64,000 nucleotides of DNA, from the NCBI GenBank assembly GCA_020746995.1, contig JAGPXD010000005.1, forward strand, positions 186,001 to 250,000. The letters run 5' to 3'. The notes beneath the pieces were generated by a model that saw nothing but the letters and a program-made list of their open reading frames with translations, made no database searches and had not been told where the DNA came from. Position numbers and translations under genes: made by a program. The stretch comes from Plectosphaerella cucumerina. Taxonomy: Eukaryota; Ascomycota; Sordariomycetes; Glomerellales; Plectosphaerellaceae. This document shows positions 44,341 to 55,874 of this stretch, in pieces; position 1 is the stretch's first letter; each line of letters opens with the position of its first letter.

Positions 44341-46597
44341 GGTGACGGGTAAACGAGTGTGGGTGGTAGTCGATGGTTGTGTGGTTTTTTTTGTGATTTT
44401 GCCGTGTTGTTCTTCCAAAAAAGAGGGAGTATCTCTGGCCTACCAATAAAGGACCAAAAAGCAGCACCCAAGAATGTCGACGGTGCGAGGCGGAAACGAC
44501 CGAAGTGTTGATGATGTCGAGGCGAAGAGAGGATCGGACCAGAAGACGAGGTCCGGTGGAGATATCATGGTGGCCGGGTATGGTCCTTGATCGTGGTCCT
44601 TGGTTCTTGCCCGCTGGGGGACTCCGCTTGCCTTCCACTGTGCTGCATCGCGACGGCAGGAGTTGCGAGGTCAGGCTTACCCATTGTGATTATATTTGAA
44701 AAGGGTCGACGATCAGGAAGGTTGTCGAAGAGGAAAAGGTAGGATCTAGGGAGTGCGCAGATAGATGTTAGCAACTGAGGAAGTCGTTGAGGAAGCTCGG
44801 GCACCAAGAAAAAGGGGAGAGCTTCCGAGCGGCTCAGTGGGCGCCCCCCGAAACGAAACAAGCAGCCATTCCGTCAGGAGAGCATCAAGATGCACCCGAT
44901 GGTCTCTGCCCCTTCCTTTGTAGAGGGCGGCCTCGATGGCATCTGGACGATGCAGCGCATAGGAGGCGTGCTAGGGTCTGATGGCACGTACCGAACGACG
45001 CAGAAAGTCGCGTGTCAGGAACGTCGCAAGAAGATTCCTGGGGAAAGGTCGATGGGGAAACACGGACGAGCGCACGGCGATTGGCGGGCGTCGACGAAGG
45101 AGAAAGAAATACTGGCAAGGGCGGCAGTATTGATGATGGAGAGGGAAGTCGAAGTCCTCGAGAAGTGGAGGGTCGGTGGGAAGGTCTCGATGGACGAACG
45201 AACGAACGTTTGGTGAAGGGCGAAGGCGAGCAGAGGCAAAGGCAGAGGAAGGGGGCAAGGGGAAATTTAGGGTGAGGTCCCGTTTGGGCCAAATCAAATG
45301 GACGGGCAGGCACGCACCACTTTGGATGGACCGTCACTGGCACTCGCGGCCTCACCACCTGCACTACGTCCAGTCACCCTGCCCGGTACCTGCACTCACT
45401 AGATGGCAGGCAAGTGACGGGCGGGAGATTGGGGCGAACGGGGAAGGCCTCGGGCTGTGCGACCCCCCGTTTCAGCACCCTTCGCTCTTTCCCGTACCTA
45501 CTACTGACCGGGACGTTTCTCTGATGAGCGGAAGGGACGTGGCCCGTGTGTCGCATGGTGCCAGTGCCCGCCGTTGCCTTCCTCCCACAGGCAAAAGGGG
45601 CTCGACGGGGCACGCTAGGCTGTTGCTGTGCTAGCGTCGAGGATGCCGGGCTCGAGGCAGGGGTGCGTGCCTTGGGGGTGTTCCGGTCTGCGCGTGGTAA
45701 TTGGCCACACCCCGGAGGCTGCAATGAGAAAAAAATCCACAGCCCGGCTGGGTGACCACTGGGGGCACGGATGGGGACCAAGCTTCCTCGAGGTATCTCG
45801 TAGCCCATGATGGCGCTGGTCAGTACGAGCTCGAGACTCAATGTCTAACAGATACCCCTAGCACATTGTCGTCCCGGGGATGGGCCCTGGATGATCCCTT
45901 GGGATTTATTATCTGTCTGGGGAACTTGATATCACCAGACGCGTCCCTGGCCGGCCCGTCATTCTCGGCTGTCGCTCTCTGCTTCTCCGTTTTCTCCCAA
46001 CCACCATTTAGAATTTGTGACGGGGGCCGGCCAATGGCGTGGGCGTGCGATCGTGCGACGATGGCAGCTGGTGACAAGAGTCCAGGCAACGTGTTTCCAT
46101 CCGATGTTTGATGGCCCATCGGTCGTCGCATGGATGATGGAGAGCATTGCGCCCCGGCGAAACGGCCCACGGTGCCTGTGTCGTCCCAAGGAAAACAACA
46201 ATGCGTGCCAGGCGAGCTTGGACAGCCTTTTGAAGGAGCAATTGGTGATCAGCTTGTTCGAGTCGACTTCCCCCGTTCTGCAGCAAGCCTGCCAATATCA
46301 GGGGGTGGCAGGATGCAACATGTTTTCTTCTGCCGGTAGAAGCAGATGAAAAGGGGCAGGTAACGGACCCTCCAAAAAGGGCACCGTTGGGACGGCAGAC
46401 AGGGGGTCAGTACCGTTTTCTGATCCTGGCTCTTCTCATCTCGGGCTTCCGCTGGCAGCCAACCTCACTCGTCCTCACAACCGCCACCTGTCATCCCTTG
46501 AGTTCAGCCACTAACCACCAGACAAAGGAGTTGGACAGCAATTACAGACTCGAAATACGAAAACCTACGATACAACCAGCTACCACCTCATTACGCT
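44341..46597. other. Long septin upstream region and 3' flank of the monooxygenase
   Basis: This is 2.26 kb without a supportable gene. On the minus strand about 45.0-45.3 kb is strongly pyrimidine-rich (CTTC/TCC tracts), as in fungal transcript leaders, so the septin mRNA may have a long or spliced leader. The open frames on both strands have biased low-complexity translations and no domains. Confidence 0.5.
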
Positions 46598-48476
46598 CTA
46601 ATTGGAGCTCAACTCCCCAGACTCGTCTGTCTTGTTTGCGGCTTTGCCCTTCTTCGGGAACGCCCTCTCCCTCTCCTCATTGACACGGATGATGGCATCG
46701 CGTGCCCCCGGCCAGGCCTTCCTCTTGCCCGTCTCGAAAAGCCGGTACATGTGCGGCGAGTAGACGCCCCAGGCCACGAGGTTGTACAGCTTGCGATCCC
46801 GGAGCCAGAACCACACGGCACGCCATCCCCAGCCCATGTGCTCGTACATCCCGGTGCCTGCCGTCTTGTGCAGGAACTTCATCCACGGGTACATCTGGCC
46901 CTTGCCGAGGTACGTCGCCGGGAACATGAGCATCTGCTTGGTTAGCCAGGCCTGGTACGCAGCGACCTGTTCCTTCATCTTGTCCACGCTTGGGAGCTTC
47001 GAGTTGCCCGCCCAGACCTGCGCGATGGCCATGGACTGGATCTCGCGGTACGATGCCGCCGACTCGTTGATGATGCCGTAGTTGGTGCACGCCAGCGAGT
47101 CGGCATACTCGGTCGAGAAAACCATCTGAAACAGATCCGGCAGAGCGGGGAGCGAGGGGTCCGTCCGTGTGAAGGACAGGTGGGGCAGAAGGCTGAAGTC
47201 GGCGCGGTAGCCTGTACAGGCAATGATGACATCGACATCCTCGATCAACTCGTCGTTGTCGAGCTCGACCGTCTTGGGCCCGACAATGCGCTTGATGCCG
47301 CGGACCGAGGCGATCCTCCCTTCGCGGACGAGGGGGATGAGATGGTCGCTGCAGATGATGGTGGTCACATCGTCGCCGACGTCCTCCAAGCCCCACTCCG
47401 GCTCTGCCTCGTCTTCTTTGACGCCGCCGAATTCTTGATCAGAGCCGCGCTGGAGGAAGCCGTCGGCAATGATCTGGAAGATGCCAGGCGCGTGGTGTTC
47501 GGTCCAGATACCCATGCGAGACACCTTCCACGAGATGAAGCTGTCGAGGGGGCCGTCTTTGTTTGCGCGGGGCAGGATCTTGGCTCCACGCCGGTGTGCC
47601 AGATATACTTTGGAAGCGAACTCGGTCAGTTCCTGCGAAGGGCGTGAGCGAGGTTGACTTATTGGGCAGAGAAGAGATACGTACAGCCGCAGTGTCACTG
47701 GCGGAATTGCCCATACCGAGGACAACCACGTTCTTGCCTTTGTAGTCGGCGGGACTTTAACCAGTCAGCTTGTTCTGAGGGGCCCTTGTGGCTACCCTTG
47801 TGCTTCTCACCTCTTGTAGGCCTGTCCGTGGATGAGTTCGCCCTTGAACTTTTCGAGATCGTCGATCCGGGGGTGCTTGATCATCGTCTCGGAGCCGGAG
47901 CAGAAGACAACCTTGTCAAACACCTGCGGCCGGTCCTCCCCTTCGATAAAGACATTCCACTTGTTCTTCTCGTGGTCGCGTCGGATGACCTTGACGGTCG
48001 TGTTGAACCTGATGTGGGGGTACATCTCAAAGTGCTCGGCATACTGACGGTAGTATGCAGACCACTCGGCAGAAGAGACGTGAACGGACATGTCTGGAAA
48101 TTATATGAGCAAGATGAACTGGACCATACGGAGAGGAATTGCTCACCATCTGGGAACGGAAAGTCTGACATGGCCGACTGCACAGGGTCAACTAGGCTCC
48201 ACGTCTTGGTCAGTGCTGGTGAGACTCACGATGTACTTGCTCAGCTGGGAGCGGGTCCAGGGCGTGGCCGAGGTGATATTCGGGTCGGGGTCGAATGTGA
48301 AGATGCCTCCGACGTCAGATCGCCGTTCAAACACCGTGACGTCGAAGCCGACATCTCGGAGTTCCTTGAGAGATGATAGACCTGCCGGGCCTGTTCTTGG
48401 TTAGCAGGGCTGGAATGCGTGGAGGTCTTAACGTGCCTGCGCCAATTACGGCTACCTTGACGTTTGAACGGTTCAT
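46598..48476 (-). CDS. Flavin-containing monooxygenase
   Basis: FAD- and NADPH-dependent monooxygenase of the FMO type, 539 aa; oxygenates a soft nucleophile, substrate unknown. Exons 48476-48437, 48390-48230, 48177-48147, 48093-47811, 47754-47685 and 47632-46598 are in phase. FAD motif GAGPAG is split by intron 1, which starts with GC instead of GT. Further motifs: FMO signature FKGELIHGQAY, NADPH motif GMGNSASD, and TGYRADF. Exon 3 is only 31 nt. The start at 48476 gives the usual short lead into the first Rossmann strand. No signal peptide or clear C-terminal anchor was seen. The gene is divergent from the phospholipase gene. Confidence 0.9.
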
Positions 48477-49632
48477 GGTCTTTGCTAGAAGTGGTGTTCT
48501 GGAGTTCGCCTCGGTGTTAAAGCAGTGATTTGTTGGCGAGTCGAAGGGTGTCCAGTATGCTGAAGATGCAAGACGCCCAAACATGCTTTGGAGTGAATGA
48601 AGTGGAAACCGATGCTGCAACACTGGAAGGAGATTAGAACACCAGCACGTGAGGAAGTCTAGTCAATTGATTTGGAGGCAGGCTTTCGTTTTATTCCCGA
48701 CTGTTTGATCGGTTCGCGGGGTCGAGATGCGCCGCCAAGTGAGAACAATGCATGGGCGGTTGAGAACAATCGGAACCACCATCCCTCCAGAAGAACAGAC
48801 CACCCAGCCCATGCAAGGCGAGATGCATGCAAAAAACACCAAGAGTCAGTAGATATCATGACATGTAGCTTGATAGGTCATAACAGGTACTGGAGAGCAC
48901 CTTCTTACTTGGATGAAAACAATCGCATGTTGATGATCGCCGAGTTTGAGGTTTAAATGGCATTTCGATGTCTAACGATGAAGCCATGGTGGGAGTACGA
49001 GTCAAAATGACCCATTTCACTGTAGAGATGAGATGATCTCGAGTACAAACCCACACACACACTATGCTGGGTACTTGTAGACCAGTGTCTGCTTCTTGTC
49101 TGGACATCTTCTCCCATCGTCAACCCCCGCCTTCCATGTTGGCCCAGTCGTAACATTCAAAGCGGCTAGCGCCGGACGGGATGTTACGTCAGCACGTCAA
49201 GTCAGGTACCGGACATTCCCGTCCTGATTCTCGGACTAAGCTTTCCAGCGTTGCCCTGGCGCAGGGGCGGCCCCACATCGCTCACCCCTGTCGCGAGTTC
49301 CCGGCGCAGGTTGCCAGGCTCTCACAATGATGTCAACGTCGCTGCGATCATGAGAGAATCGCGATTTATCGGCCGCCGGGGCTAGAACGAACTCGAAAAC
49401 CTTGGTCACATGCTAAACTTGAAAACTCAATCCTTCTTTTCGTTCTTCTCAAAACCAGCTTGCCCCAGCGGAAGACATCTTCCTCGACCCCCCATCCACC
49501 GTGTAACCCGTTGCTCTCCCTTCGAAAAGGCAGCAGTGACAGTCGACAAAGAGAAAACTTGGCGCGTTCTCCCCCGCCAGTCATGTGCCGCCCCGAGCAC
49601 CGGAACCGTTGCATCGAGTATCGCCACGCACC
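48477..49632. other. Divergent intergenic region, monooxygenase and phospholipase
   Basis: It carries both promoters. A TTACGTCAG sequence (around 49182-49190) resembles a CRE/bZIP site. No other gene was supported. Confidence 0.4.
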
Positions 49633-52074
49633 ATGAGATCGCTCATCACCTGCCGCGCACGCTCCTTCGCGAGCAGGGCGCGGCAATTGCATATTGCTAC
49701 TCGGCCTCGCGACCCTCTTCCGCGGCGCCCCGCCGTCAAGCAGTTCCAGACGGGGCTCTTCACCTCATCCAAAGTCCAGGACGAGAAGAAGCCAAAGAAG
49801 TTCACGTCTCTTCCCCTCGCAACTATCGCCGCTCTTCTCTGCATCTGGTCATTATACCCCACCGAAGAGTTCGAGAAGCTTACCGACGCGCACAATCAGA
49901 AGCATAAGAAGCTTCAGCTAGTCAAGGAGCAGAAAAAGAAGCAGGCCGCCGACGAAGAGGAGGCCAAGAATGGGTCGCTAGCATGGCTTAACTTCTCCTC
50001 CAGCTTCGAGGCCCTTTCCCTGGCGGCCGACATCGAGTGGGCCTCCCTCTCGGACAAGATCGTCGGCTTCATCCTTCCAGAGTGGTCGAAGCTGATCCCC
50101 GGCTACGTCCGCAAGCTGCAGAGGGAGCTGTCGCTTGCACCTGGATCCCTTGCCGGGGAGATCTGGGCTGAGGCCCACGATCCCTACGTCAACCCCGAGG
50201 TCCGCTACTCGGCCACCGTCCGCGTCTCGAGCGAGCTCTGTAAGGAGGAGAAAGAGTTCCTGTCCCGGCGGAGAAAGGTTACTAGGGTCGCCTTGGCCAA
50301 GTACCTCGACATCAAAGAAGACGATATCAACCCCGAAGACGTGCCCGTCATCGCCATGTGTGGCTCTGGCGGCGGCATGAGGGCTCTCATCGCGAGCGCG
50401 GGCTCACTCCTCTCCGCGGACGAGGACGGCCTCTTCGACTGTGTCACGTATACCGCCGGAGTTTCCGGCTCCTGCTGGCTGCAGACGTTGTACTTCTCTG
50501 CGGTTGGCGGTCGCAGTTTGCCTGGCGTTCTGGACCACTTGAAGTCCCGGGCTTCTGTCCACATAGCCTACCCGCCTGTGGCCTTCCAGTCTCTCATCTC
50601 GGCCCCCACCAACAAATATCTACTCAGCGGCGTCGTCGAGAAGCTCCAAGGTGACCCCAATGCCGCCTTTGGCCTGGTCGATGCCTACGGTCTGCTCCTG
50701 GCTGCCCGGTTCCTGGTGCCCCGCGGCGAACTCGGTGTTGACGGACGTGACTTCAAGCTCAGCAACCAGCGAGACTACATTAAGTATGGCCAGAACCCGA
50801 TGCCTATCTACACGGCAGTCAGACATGAGATCCCCGGTCTCGAAGACGACAACATCCCCGACGAATCGGCCAAGGCCGTAGCCAAGAAGGAAGCCTGGTT
50901 CCAGTGGTTCGAGGTCACCCCGTACGAGTTCTTCTGCGAGGAGTTCTCGGCTGGCATCCCAACCTGGGCACTCGGACGCCGCTTCAACAACGGCGTCGAT
51001 GTACCCCTCGAGCGCGGGTTCCATCTGCCCGAGGTGCGGGTGCCGTTCCTCATGGGCGTCTTTGGCTCAGCCTTTTGCGCCACGCTGAGCCACTACTACC
51101 GAGAGATCAGGCCCCTGGTTCAATCCATCGCTGGCTTTGCCTCGCTGGACGATGTCATTTCTGGCCGGTACAACGATGACCTTAGCAAGGTCCACCCGAT
51201 CGATCCTGGCACCGTGGCGAACTTTGCCCACGGCATGCACGGAAGACTGCCAGACACGGTGCCCAAAGGCATCTACGACGAAGAGTACATTCAACTCATG
51301 GACGCAGGTATGAGCAACAACCTGCCCATTTACCCGCTTCTTCGCCCTGGCAGGGGCGTCGAAATTCTCGTCGCCTTCGATGCCTCCGCAGACATCAAAA
51401 CAGAGAACTGGCTCGCCGTGGCCGACGGATACGCTCGCCAGCGTGGAATCAAGGGATGGCCTGTTGGCATTGGTTGGCCCAAGGAGGGGGAGTCGCCTCA
51501 GCAGATTGACCGCGAGCTTGAGCAGGCCGAAGCTCATTCTCTCAAGGAGGCCGATGCGAAGCTTAAGGAGGCAAAGCTGGAGCAGTTGGCGGAGAACAAC
51601 GAGAAGAACGACAGCAACACTTCCAAATCCAGCACGCCCAAGGCATCTGACCTGGGCTACTGCACAGTCTGGGTCGGCACAACCCAAGAACGAGAGACCC
51701 AGAACCCCCCGCCCGAGGCCCTCAGCGACTCGACGCATTGGCAGCTGATGGAGCCCGACGCGGGCATCGCCGTCGTGTACATGCCCTTCCTGCCCAACGA
51801 GGAAAAGGTGCCGGGCCTCAACCCCGCCACGACCGACTTCCTGAGCACATGGAACTTTGTCTACACGCCCGAACAGATCGACCAGGTCGTCGCGTTGTCG
51901 CGGGCCAACTACGATGCTGGGCGGCAACAGCTCCGCGACACTGTGAGGGCCGTCTACCAGCGCAAGAAGAAGCTGCGCGAAGAGCGCGAGGAGCGGGCCA
52001 GCAAGGAGCGGTACCGCGGCCGCATGAGGAAGGGCATGGCCACACGGCTCGGCGAGGGTGATCAATTCAGTTAA
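49633..52074 (+). CDS. Cytosolic-PLA2-type phospholipase with mitochondrial-like N-terminus
   Basis: Group IV phospholipase A2/lysophospholipase-family hydrolase of glycerophospholipids; 813 aa, no intron. The catalytic set is complete: Arg250 in CGSGGGMR, nucleophile Ser278 in GVSGS, and Asp557 in DAGMSNN. The Arg-Ser spacing of 28 equals that in human cPLA2-alpha (Arg200, Ser228). The first 25 residues are Arg/Ser/Ala-rich without acids, like a mitochondrial presequence, and one hydrophobic segment follows (SLPLATIAALLCIWSLYP). A Lys/Glu-rich helix comes next, and the C-terminus is a basic coiled coil. No C2 domain is present. I chose ATG 49633 for its good context; an in-frame ATG at 49585 exists but weakens the presequence. 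Location is inferred. Confidence 0.9.
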   Translation: MRSLITCRARSFASRARQLHIATRPRDPLPRRPAVKQFQTGLFTSSKVQDEKKPKKFTSLPLATIAALLCIWSLYPTEEFEKLTDAHNQKHKKLQLVKEQKKKQAADEEEAKNGSLAWLNFSSSFEALSLAADIEWASLSDKIVGFILPEWSKLIPGYVRKLQRELSLAPGSLAGEIWAEAHDPYVNPEVRYSATVRVSSELCKEEKEFLSRRRKVTRVALAKYLDIKEDDINPEDVPVIAMCGSGGGMRALIASAGSLLSADEDGLFDCVTYTAGVSGSCWLQTLYFSAVGGRSLPGVLDHLKSRASVHIAYPPVAFQSLISAPTNKYLLSGVVEKLQGDPNAAFGLVDAYGLLLAARFLVPRGELGVDGRDFKLSNQRDYIKYGQNPMPIYTAVRHEIPGLEDDNIPDESAKAVAKKEAWFQWFEVTPYEFFCEEFSAGIPTWALGRRFNNGVDVPLERGFHLPEVRVPFLMGVFGSAFCATLSHYYREIRPLVQSIAGFASLDDVISGRYNDDLSKVHPIDPGTVANFAHGMHGRLPDTVPKGIYDEEYIQLMDAGMSNNLPIYPLLRPGRGVEILVAFDASADIKTENWLAVADGYARQRGIKGWPVGIGWPKEGESPQQIDRELEQAEAHSLKEADAKLKEAKLEQLAENNEKNDSNTSKSSTPKASDLGYCTVWVGTTQERETQNPPPEALSDSTHWQLMEPDAGIAVVYMPFLPNEEKVPGLNPATTDFLSTWNFVYTPEQIDQVVALSRANYDAGRQQLRDTVRAVYQRKKKLREEREERASKERYRGRMRKGMATRLGEGDQFS

Positions 52075-52390
52075 GGGCATTGTTCCTGCTACTAATATTT
52101 TACTTTTCATTTGTTACGGCGGAGAGCGTGCTTCAGGCGATAGAGCGGTGGGATACCCGGTAGTCACCGGCAGGTTAACAGGTGTTTGGCCAACAAAGGT
52201 AGACAAGATGGAAAAAATTTCTGTTCCTAGTGTTGTACAGATCTATACACCTACAGCTTGATGGGTGCCATGCTGGTCCCTTGACAAAATGTACACTGTC
52301 CCCTCTCCTCAGGGGACTTGTGGGATCTTTTCCCCGATCCCACGCTCAACTCAACACACGCCATCCAACCCTTCCTTGTCTCTCCCATGA
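52075..52390. other. Convergent 3' region
   Basis: The stretch lies between the stops of the phospholipase and mL44 genes; nothing else was recognised. Confidence 0.45.
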
Positions 52391-53641
52391 TTACACAATC
52401 TCCCCAATGTCAATGTGTACCGGCTGCCACGGCTTGGCGCCCTCGCGCAGCATATCGCTGGGCACCCTGACGGTCTGGCCAGGGCTGTAGAGGTACCAGG
52501 CCTTGAGGGCGTTCATGCTAGCCTTCAGCCTCGCCACATCGAGGCTCGCGCCCGAGCCCTCGCCGAGCTTGTCCGCGCCACTGTAGATGCCGACAACAAA
52601 CACAGGGGTCCTGCTCTTGCGGCCCGTCTCGCTCAGCAGACGGGCTACGGGGGGCTCGAAGCCCTCACGGGCGCAGAGCATGGCCAGCTCGCGGGTGGGC
52701 AGGGAGAAGTGGAAGAGGCTCTCGAGGTCGACACGGCGAGCAATGACGTGGGCGTCCACAAAGGCGCGAGCGGCCTCGCGGCCCGCGTGGATGTAGAGGG
52801 CGCCGACGACGGACTGGACGAGGGCCGAGTGGGCGTCACGGCGGATCTGGATGCGCTGGGAAGTGGCCAGCTCCTCCTCAGCGGCGGCGTCGAGGTTCTC
52901 GCCGGGGGTCTTCTCGTGAACAGCGTCACCGAACTCGTTGTCGAGAACGACACGCGACGACACACCACGGCGCCACTTGAACTTGTCCAGCATGGCGGCC
53001 TCGCGACGGACGTATCCCCACTGCGTGTGGCGAACGCCGGCGTTGATGTCCATGGAGAATTGCAGCAGGCCGGGGTCGACCTCCTCGCCGGGAGCGGCGG
53101 CCTGATCGATACCCCAGGCCTTTGCGATGTTGGTGAGGGCCTCGGGGCCGGCGTAGGCGCGGACGGCCTCGAAGAGAACGACCATGGGCAGACGCGGGTA
53201 GGAGACGACGAGACGCTCGGAGACGTGGTAGGAGATGAGGCCCTTGCCGATGACGGCGAGGTTGGCGTTGTTGAAGTGAGGGTTGGCGTCGGCCGAGGGA
53301 TCGACGAGGCAGCGTGCGAGGGTCTCGAGGGGGAGCTTCTCGGGCAGCGAGAGACGGGCGTGGAGGGCGGCGAGCTTGGCGGACGAGCGGGCCTTTGAGG
53401 GCAGCGGCGAGGGGTACGGCGTCCTCGCTTCCTCGTCGGCGATGAGGGATGAGGAGGACTCTGGCAGGGCATCGGCGGCGGCTGTGGATTGGCATCGGAT
53501 GGTCTGGCGGAGGTGTGGTGCTGTCGGCGCCGGCGCCCTAAAGGAGGCGGCGATGGGTGCTGTGAGGGAGGGAGCGGCGACGGCCCTGCTCGGGGCGGAG
53601 AGCAGTTGCCCCGTGCATCTCGATATCCGTGACCGCGTCAT
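52391..53641 (-). CDS. MRPL3: Mitochondrial large-subunit ribosomal protein mL44
   Basis: Mitoribosomal protein with a catalytically inactive RNase III-like fold plus a double-stranded-RNA-binding domain; 416 aa, single exon. The N-terminus MTRSRISRCTGQLLSAPSR is basic and Ser/Ala-rich, ending in RCQSTAA, like a cleavable presequence. The RNase III-like part (about residues 80-275; PEKLPLETLARCLVDPS, NNANLAVIGKGLISYHVSE) lacks the acidic active-site signature of true RNase III. The C-terminal part forms the dsRBD-like region. The frame is open further upstream to 53863, but the presequence start at 53641 is the natural one. Confidence 0.92.
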   Translation of the reverse strand: MTRSRISRCTGQLLSAPSRAVAAPSLTAPIAASFRAPAPTAPHLRQTIRCQSTAAADALPESSSSLIADEEARTPYPSPLPSKARSSAKLAALHARLSLPEKLPLETLARCLVDPSADANPHFNNANLAVIGKGLISYHVSERLVVSYPRLPMVVLFEAVRAYAGPEALTNIAKAWGIDQAAAPGEEVDPGLLQFSMDINAGVRHTQWGYVRREAAMLDKFKWRRGVSSRVVLDNEFGDAVHEKTPGENLDAAAEEELATSQRIQIRRDAHSALVQSVVGALYIHAGREAARAFVDAHVIARRVDLESLFHFSLPTRELAMLCAREGFEPPVARLLSETGRKSRTPVFVVGIYSGADKLGEGSGASLDVARLKASMNALKAWYLYSPGQTVRVPSDMLREGAKPWQPVHIDIGEIV

Positions 53642-54132
53642 CTGGGAGGCGGATGTCTGGATGGGGGATGAGGTCGGAGTGTGTCGAGCAGGCCGGGGGG
53701 AGGAGTTGGGTTTCGTCGAGTCGCAATGCCGGCTGCGCGGTCGTGTCCCGTCTATCGTCAAGTCGAAAAAGTTTCCAGGAGTCGTGAGACCATGCTCGCG
53801 TGGTCTGTGCTGGAAGTTACATAAGCCACGACAAGTGCCCATGCGACTCTCCCGACGTGACACGCGACTTTCGGGCCCTCAATCACACATGCTGCCAGTC
53901 AAGGGCATTGTCTCTAGTTACACCATCTTTGACTGCCAAACGTCAGTATACAGACATCTTTGCAGACTTTCTTCACAGTCATGGAGTCTTTATTTTGGGA
54001 ACTGCAATTGTTTTCCAACAAAGGGATGACTCGGCTCAAATATGGGAGTCGAGAGCTCCTCGATGAGACTTGATGCCCATCGAGGGAAGTCAATTCATCA
54101 TTTCCATCATCATTTCCATCATCACCGCCATC
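53642..54132. other. Divergent intergenic region, mL44 and F-box-like gene
   Basis: It holds both promoters. Just before 54133 is a CATCAT/TTTCCATCATC simple repeat that also reads in frame with the F-box-like gene. Confidence 0.45.
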
Positions 54133-55874
54133 ATGTCGCTTGCAGGTTGTGGCTTATTTGATCGTCTGCCGAACGAGCTCGTCATGATGGTCGTAGACTA
54201 TCTTGATGACGGGCCGGGCGAGCCGGAAGAAAAGAGATCGGCAGAAAGTATAGTCTGGTGAGTTTTCCCGAGATGCGACTTGCCTGCTTCAATACTTATG
54301 ATTGAGATAGTAAAGTGACTGGCCGTATCATTTGGGAGTGGAAGCCGCCGCCTCGACCAATGCTCAAAACGCTCAGGCTCACCCATCGACGCTTCACACA
54401 CCTCCGCTACATCAACAGGATACTCTTCACCACTGCAGAGTTTGGAGCCACTCCATCATGTCTCGCGAACCTTCAAGAGGGCTCCTTCGGCCGCATTGCG
54501 CAATACGTGCGGAGCATCAAATTCCTTCCCCAGCCGAGCTTCGGCATCAAGAAATGCGAATTCGACAGCGTGGTCACCGAGTTCGCCGGGAGAGACCTAC
54601 CAAGAGGGCAACTGGACGAAGCGTGGATCAGCTACCGTCAGATTGTCCGGACGTCGATACAGTGGCTATCAGACCACAACAGCGAACTGATGAGGGCTTG
54701 GATTGATGCTCTCCGGTCTGTGAACGGTCATCTCCGGAGAGTCGAATTCGCCACCCTGGGGTGCTCTCGACATCCCGACATTCTGATCCCCACCCCTACC
54801 ACATGGGAGTCTTCTTGTCGCATCGGGCCGCACAGCAACTGCGGACAGCGACCCGGAAACCCGAAACTCTGGCGTACGAACGCCTGCCTGGAAAGACACA
54901 CCAGGGCTGCCGATGCGACCCTCGCTGCTGCTGTTTGGTGCATGGCGGAGTCCGGCGTCGCCGTGGAGCAGCTGGTTATCAAGTCGCATCTCTCAGGGGA
55001 GCGTAGCTGGGAAACTCTTCCGGGCTGGGACAGGCTTGACCTGAGCCGTCTCGAGTCTTTTGTCTTCGAGCCCTTTTGGGATATGTACCTGACCGAGGGC
55101 ACGTCCGATGATGTCGGATTCTTCGAGGATGGCGGCGCTGCTGTCAAGCCGTTGCTCAAGAGAGACAGGGAGGCCAATGCCCGACGGTTGGGATGTGCAC
55201 TGCACGCCGTTATTGCAAAATCACATCGGACTCTGCGGCATCTTCACCAACATCCACGGTGGTTCTCGTTCGAAAACGTTCCCCATGTCATCTGGCCAGA
55301 GCTTGTGCTCCCGGCGATGCCGAAGCTCGAGTCTCTTCGGCTGATGCAGTGCAGCTTCCGTCAGCGCCGGGCTCTTGATTTCTTTGCTTCATGGGTGACA
55401 CAGATGCCGCGTCTTGAGCACATTGAACTCATCGACGGACATGCTTGCAACCCGGATCCGGCGAGCTCTGCAGACTCAGCATGGGAGCCGCTCTTTGGTG
55501 CCATTCGCGATCATCCAAACGTAGCCAATCCTGGTGCCGCCGGCGTGTACGTTGACTTTCAGATGATGATGGCAAGGCAAGGGGACTGCCTCTCGTATTG
55601 CCGTCAAGTTCGACGGCTGCGAGATGACGAGCATCCGGATGGCGACTTCAACTTTGACAGCACGTGGGCCAGAAAGCTAGACAGTCTATGGCTTGGCGAG
55701 ATCGTCAGTCGTCCCTCCGAAGGTGTGGATTTTGGGCATGAAGAGGTGAAGGGTAGAGATCATGACTGGGCATATTCCCATGTCAAGGCTGGGCGAGCGT
55801 TCAAGGAAAAACACATGGAGAAGATGAGGATCCGTTCGAGGCTCGCGGACGAGTTCAGGCTTCCAATTTACTAG
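54133..55874 (+). CDS. F-box-like protein, unknown target
   Basis: 562 aa; exons 54133-54257 and 54311-55874, joined by a 53-nt GTGAGT-TAG intron in phase. The N-terminal LFDRLPNELVMMVVDYLDD matches the first helices of an F-box, the Skp1-binding module of SCF ubiquitin ligases. The rest is a weakly conserved, Trp/Arg/His-rich region with scattered leucine-rich segments and no enzyme motif, as in many lineage-specific fungal F-box proteins. An in-frame ATG at 54070 would add 21 residues rich in Ile and Ser encoded by a simple repeat; I prefer 54133. The function is not known. Confidence 0.72.

Noticed and set aside
44885..45634. Several ORFs in the septin upstream region
   Set aside because: Low-complexity translations from a pyrimidine-rich tract, no domain, no splice logic.
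51067..52110. 347-codon minus-strand ORF opposite the phospholipase
   Set aside because: No domain, and the sense strand has an intact catalytic protein.
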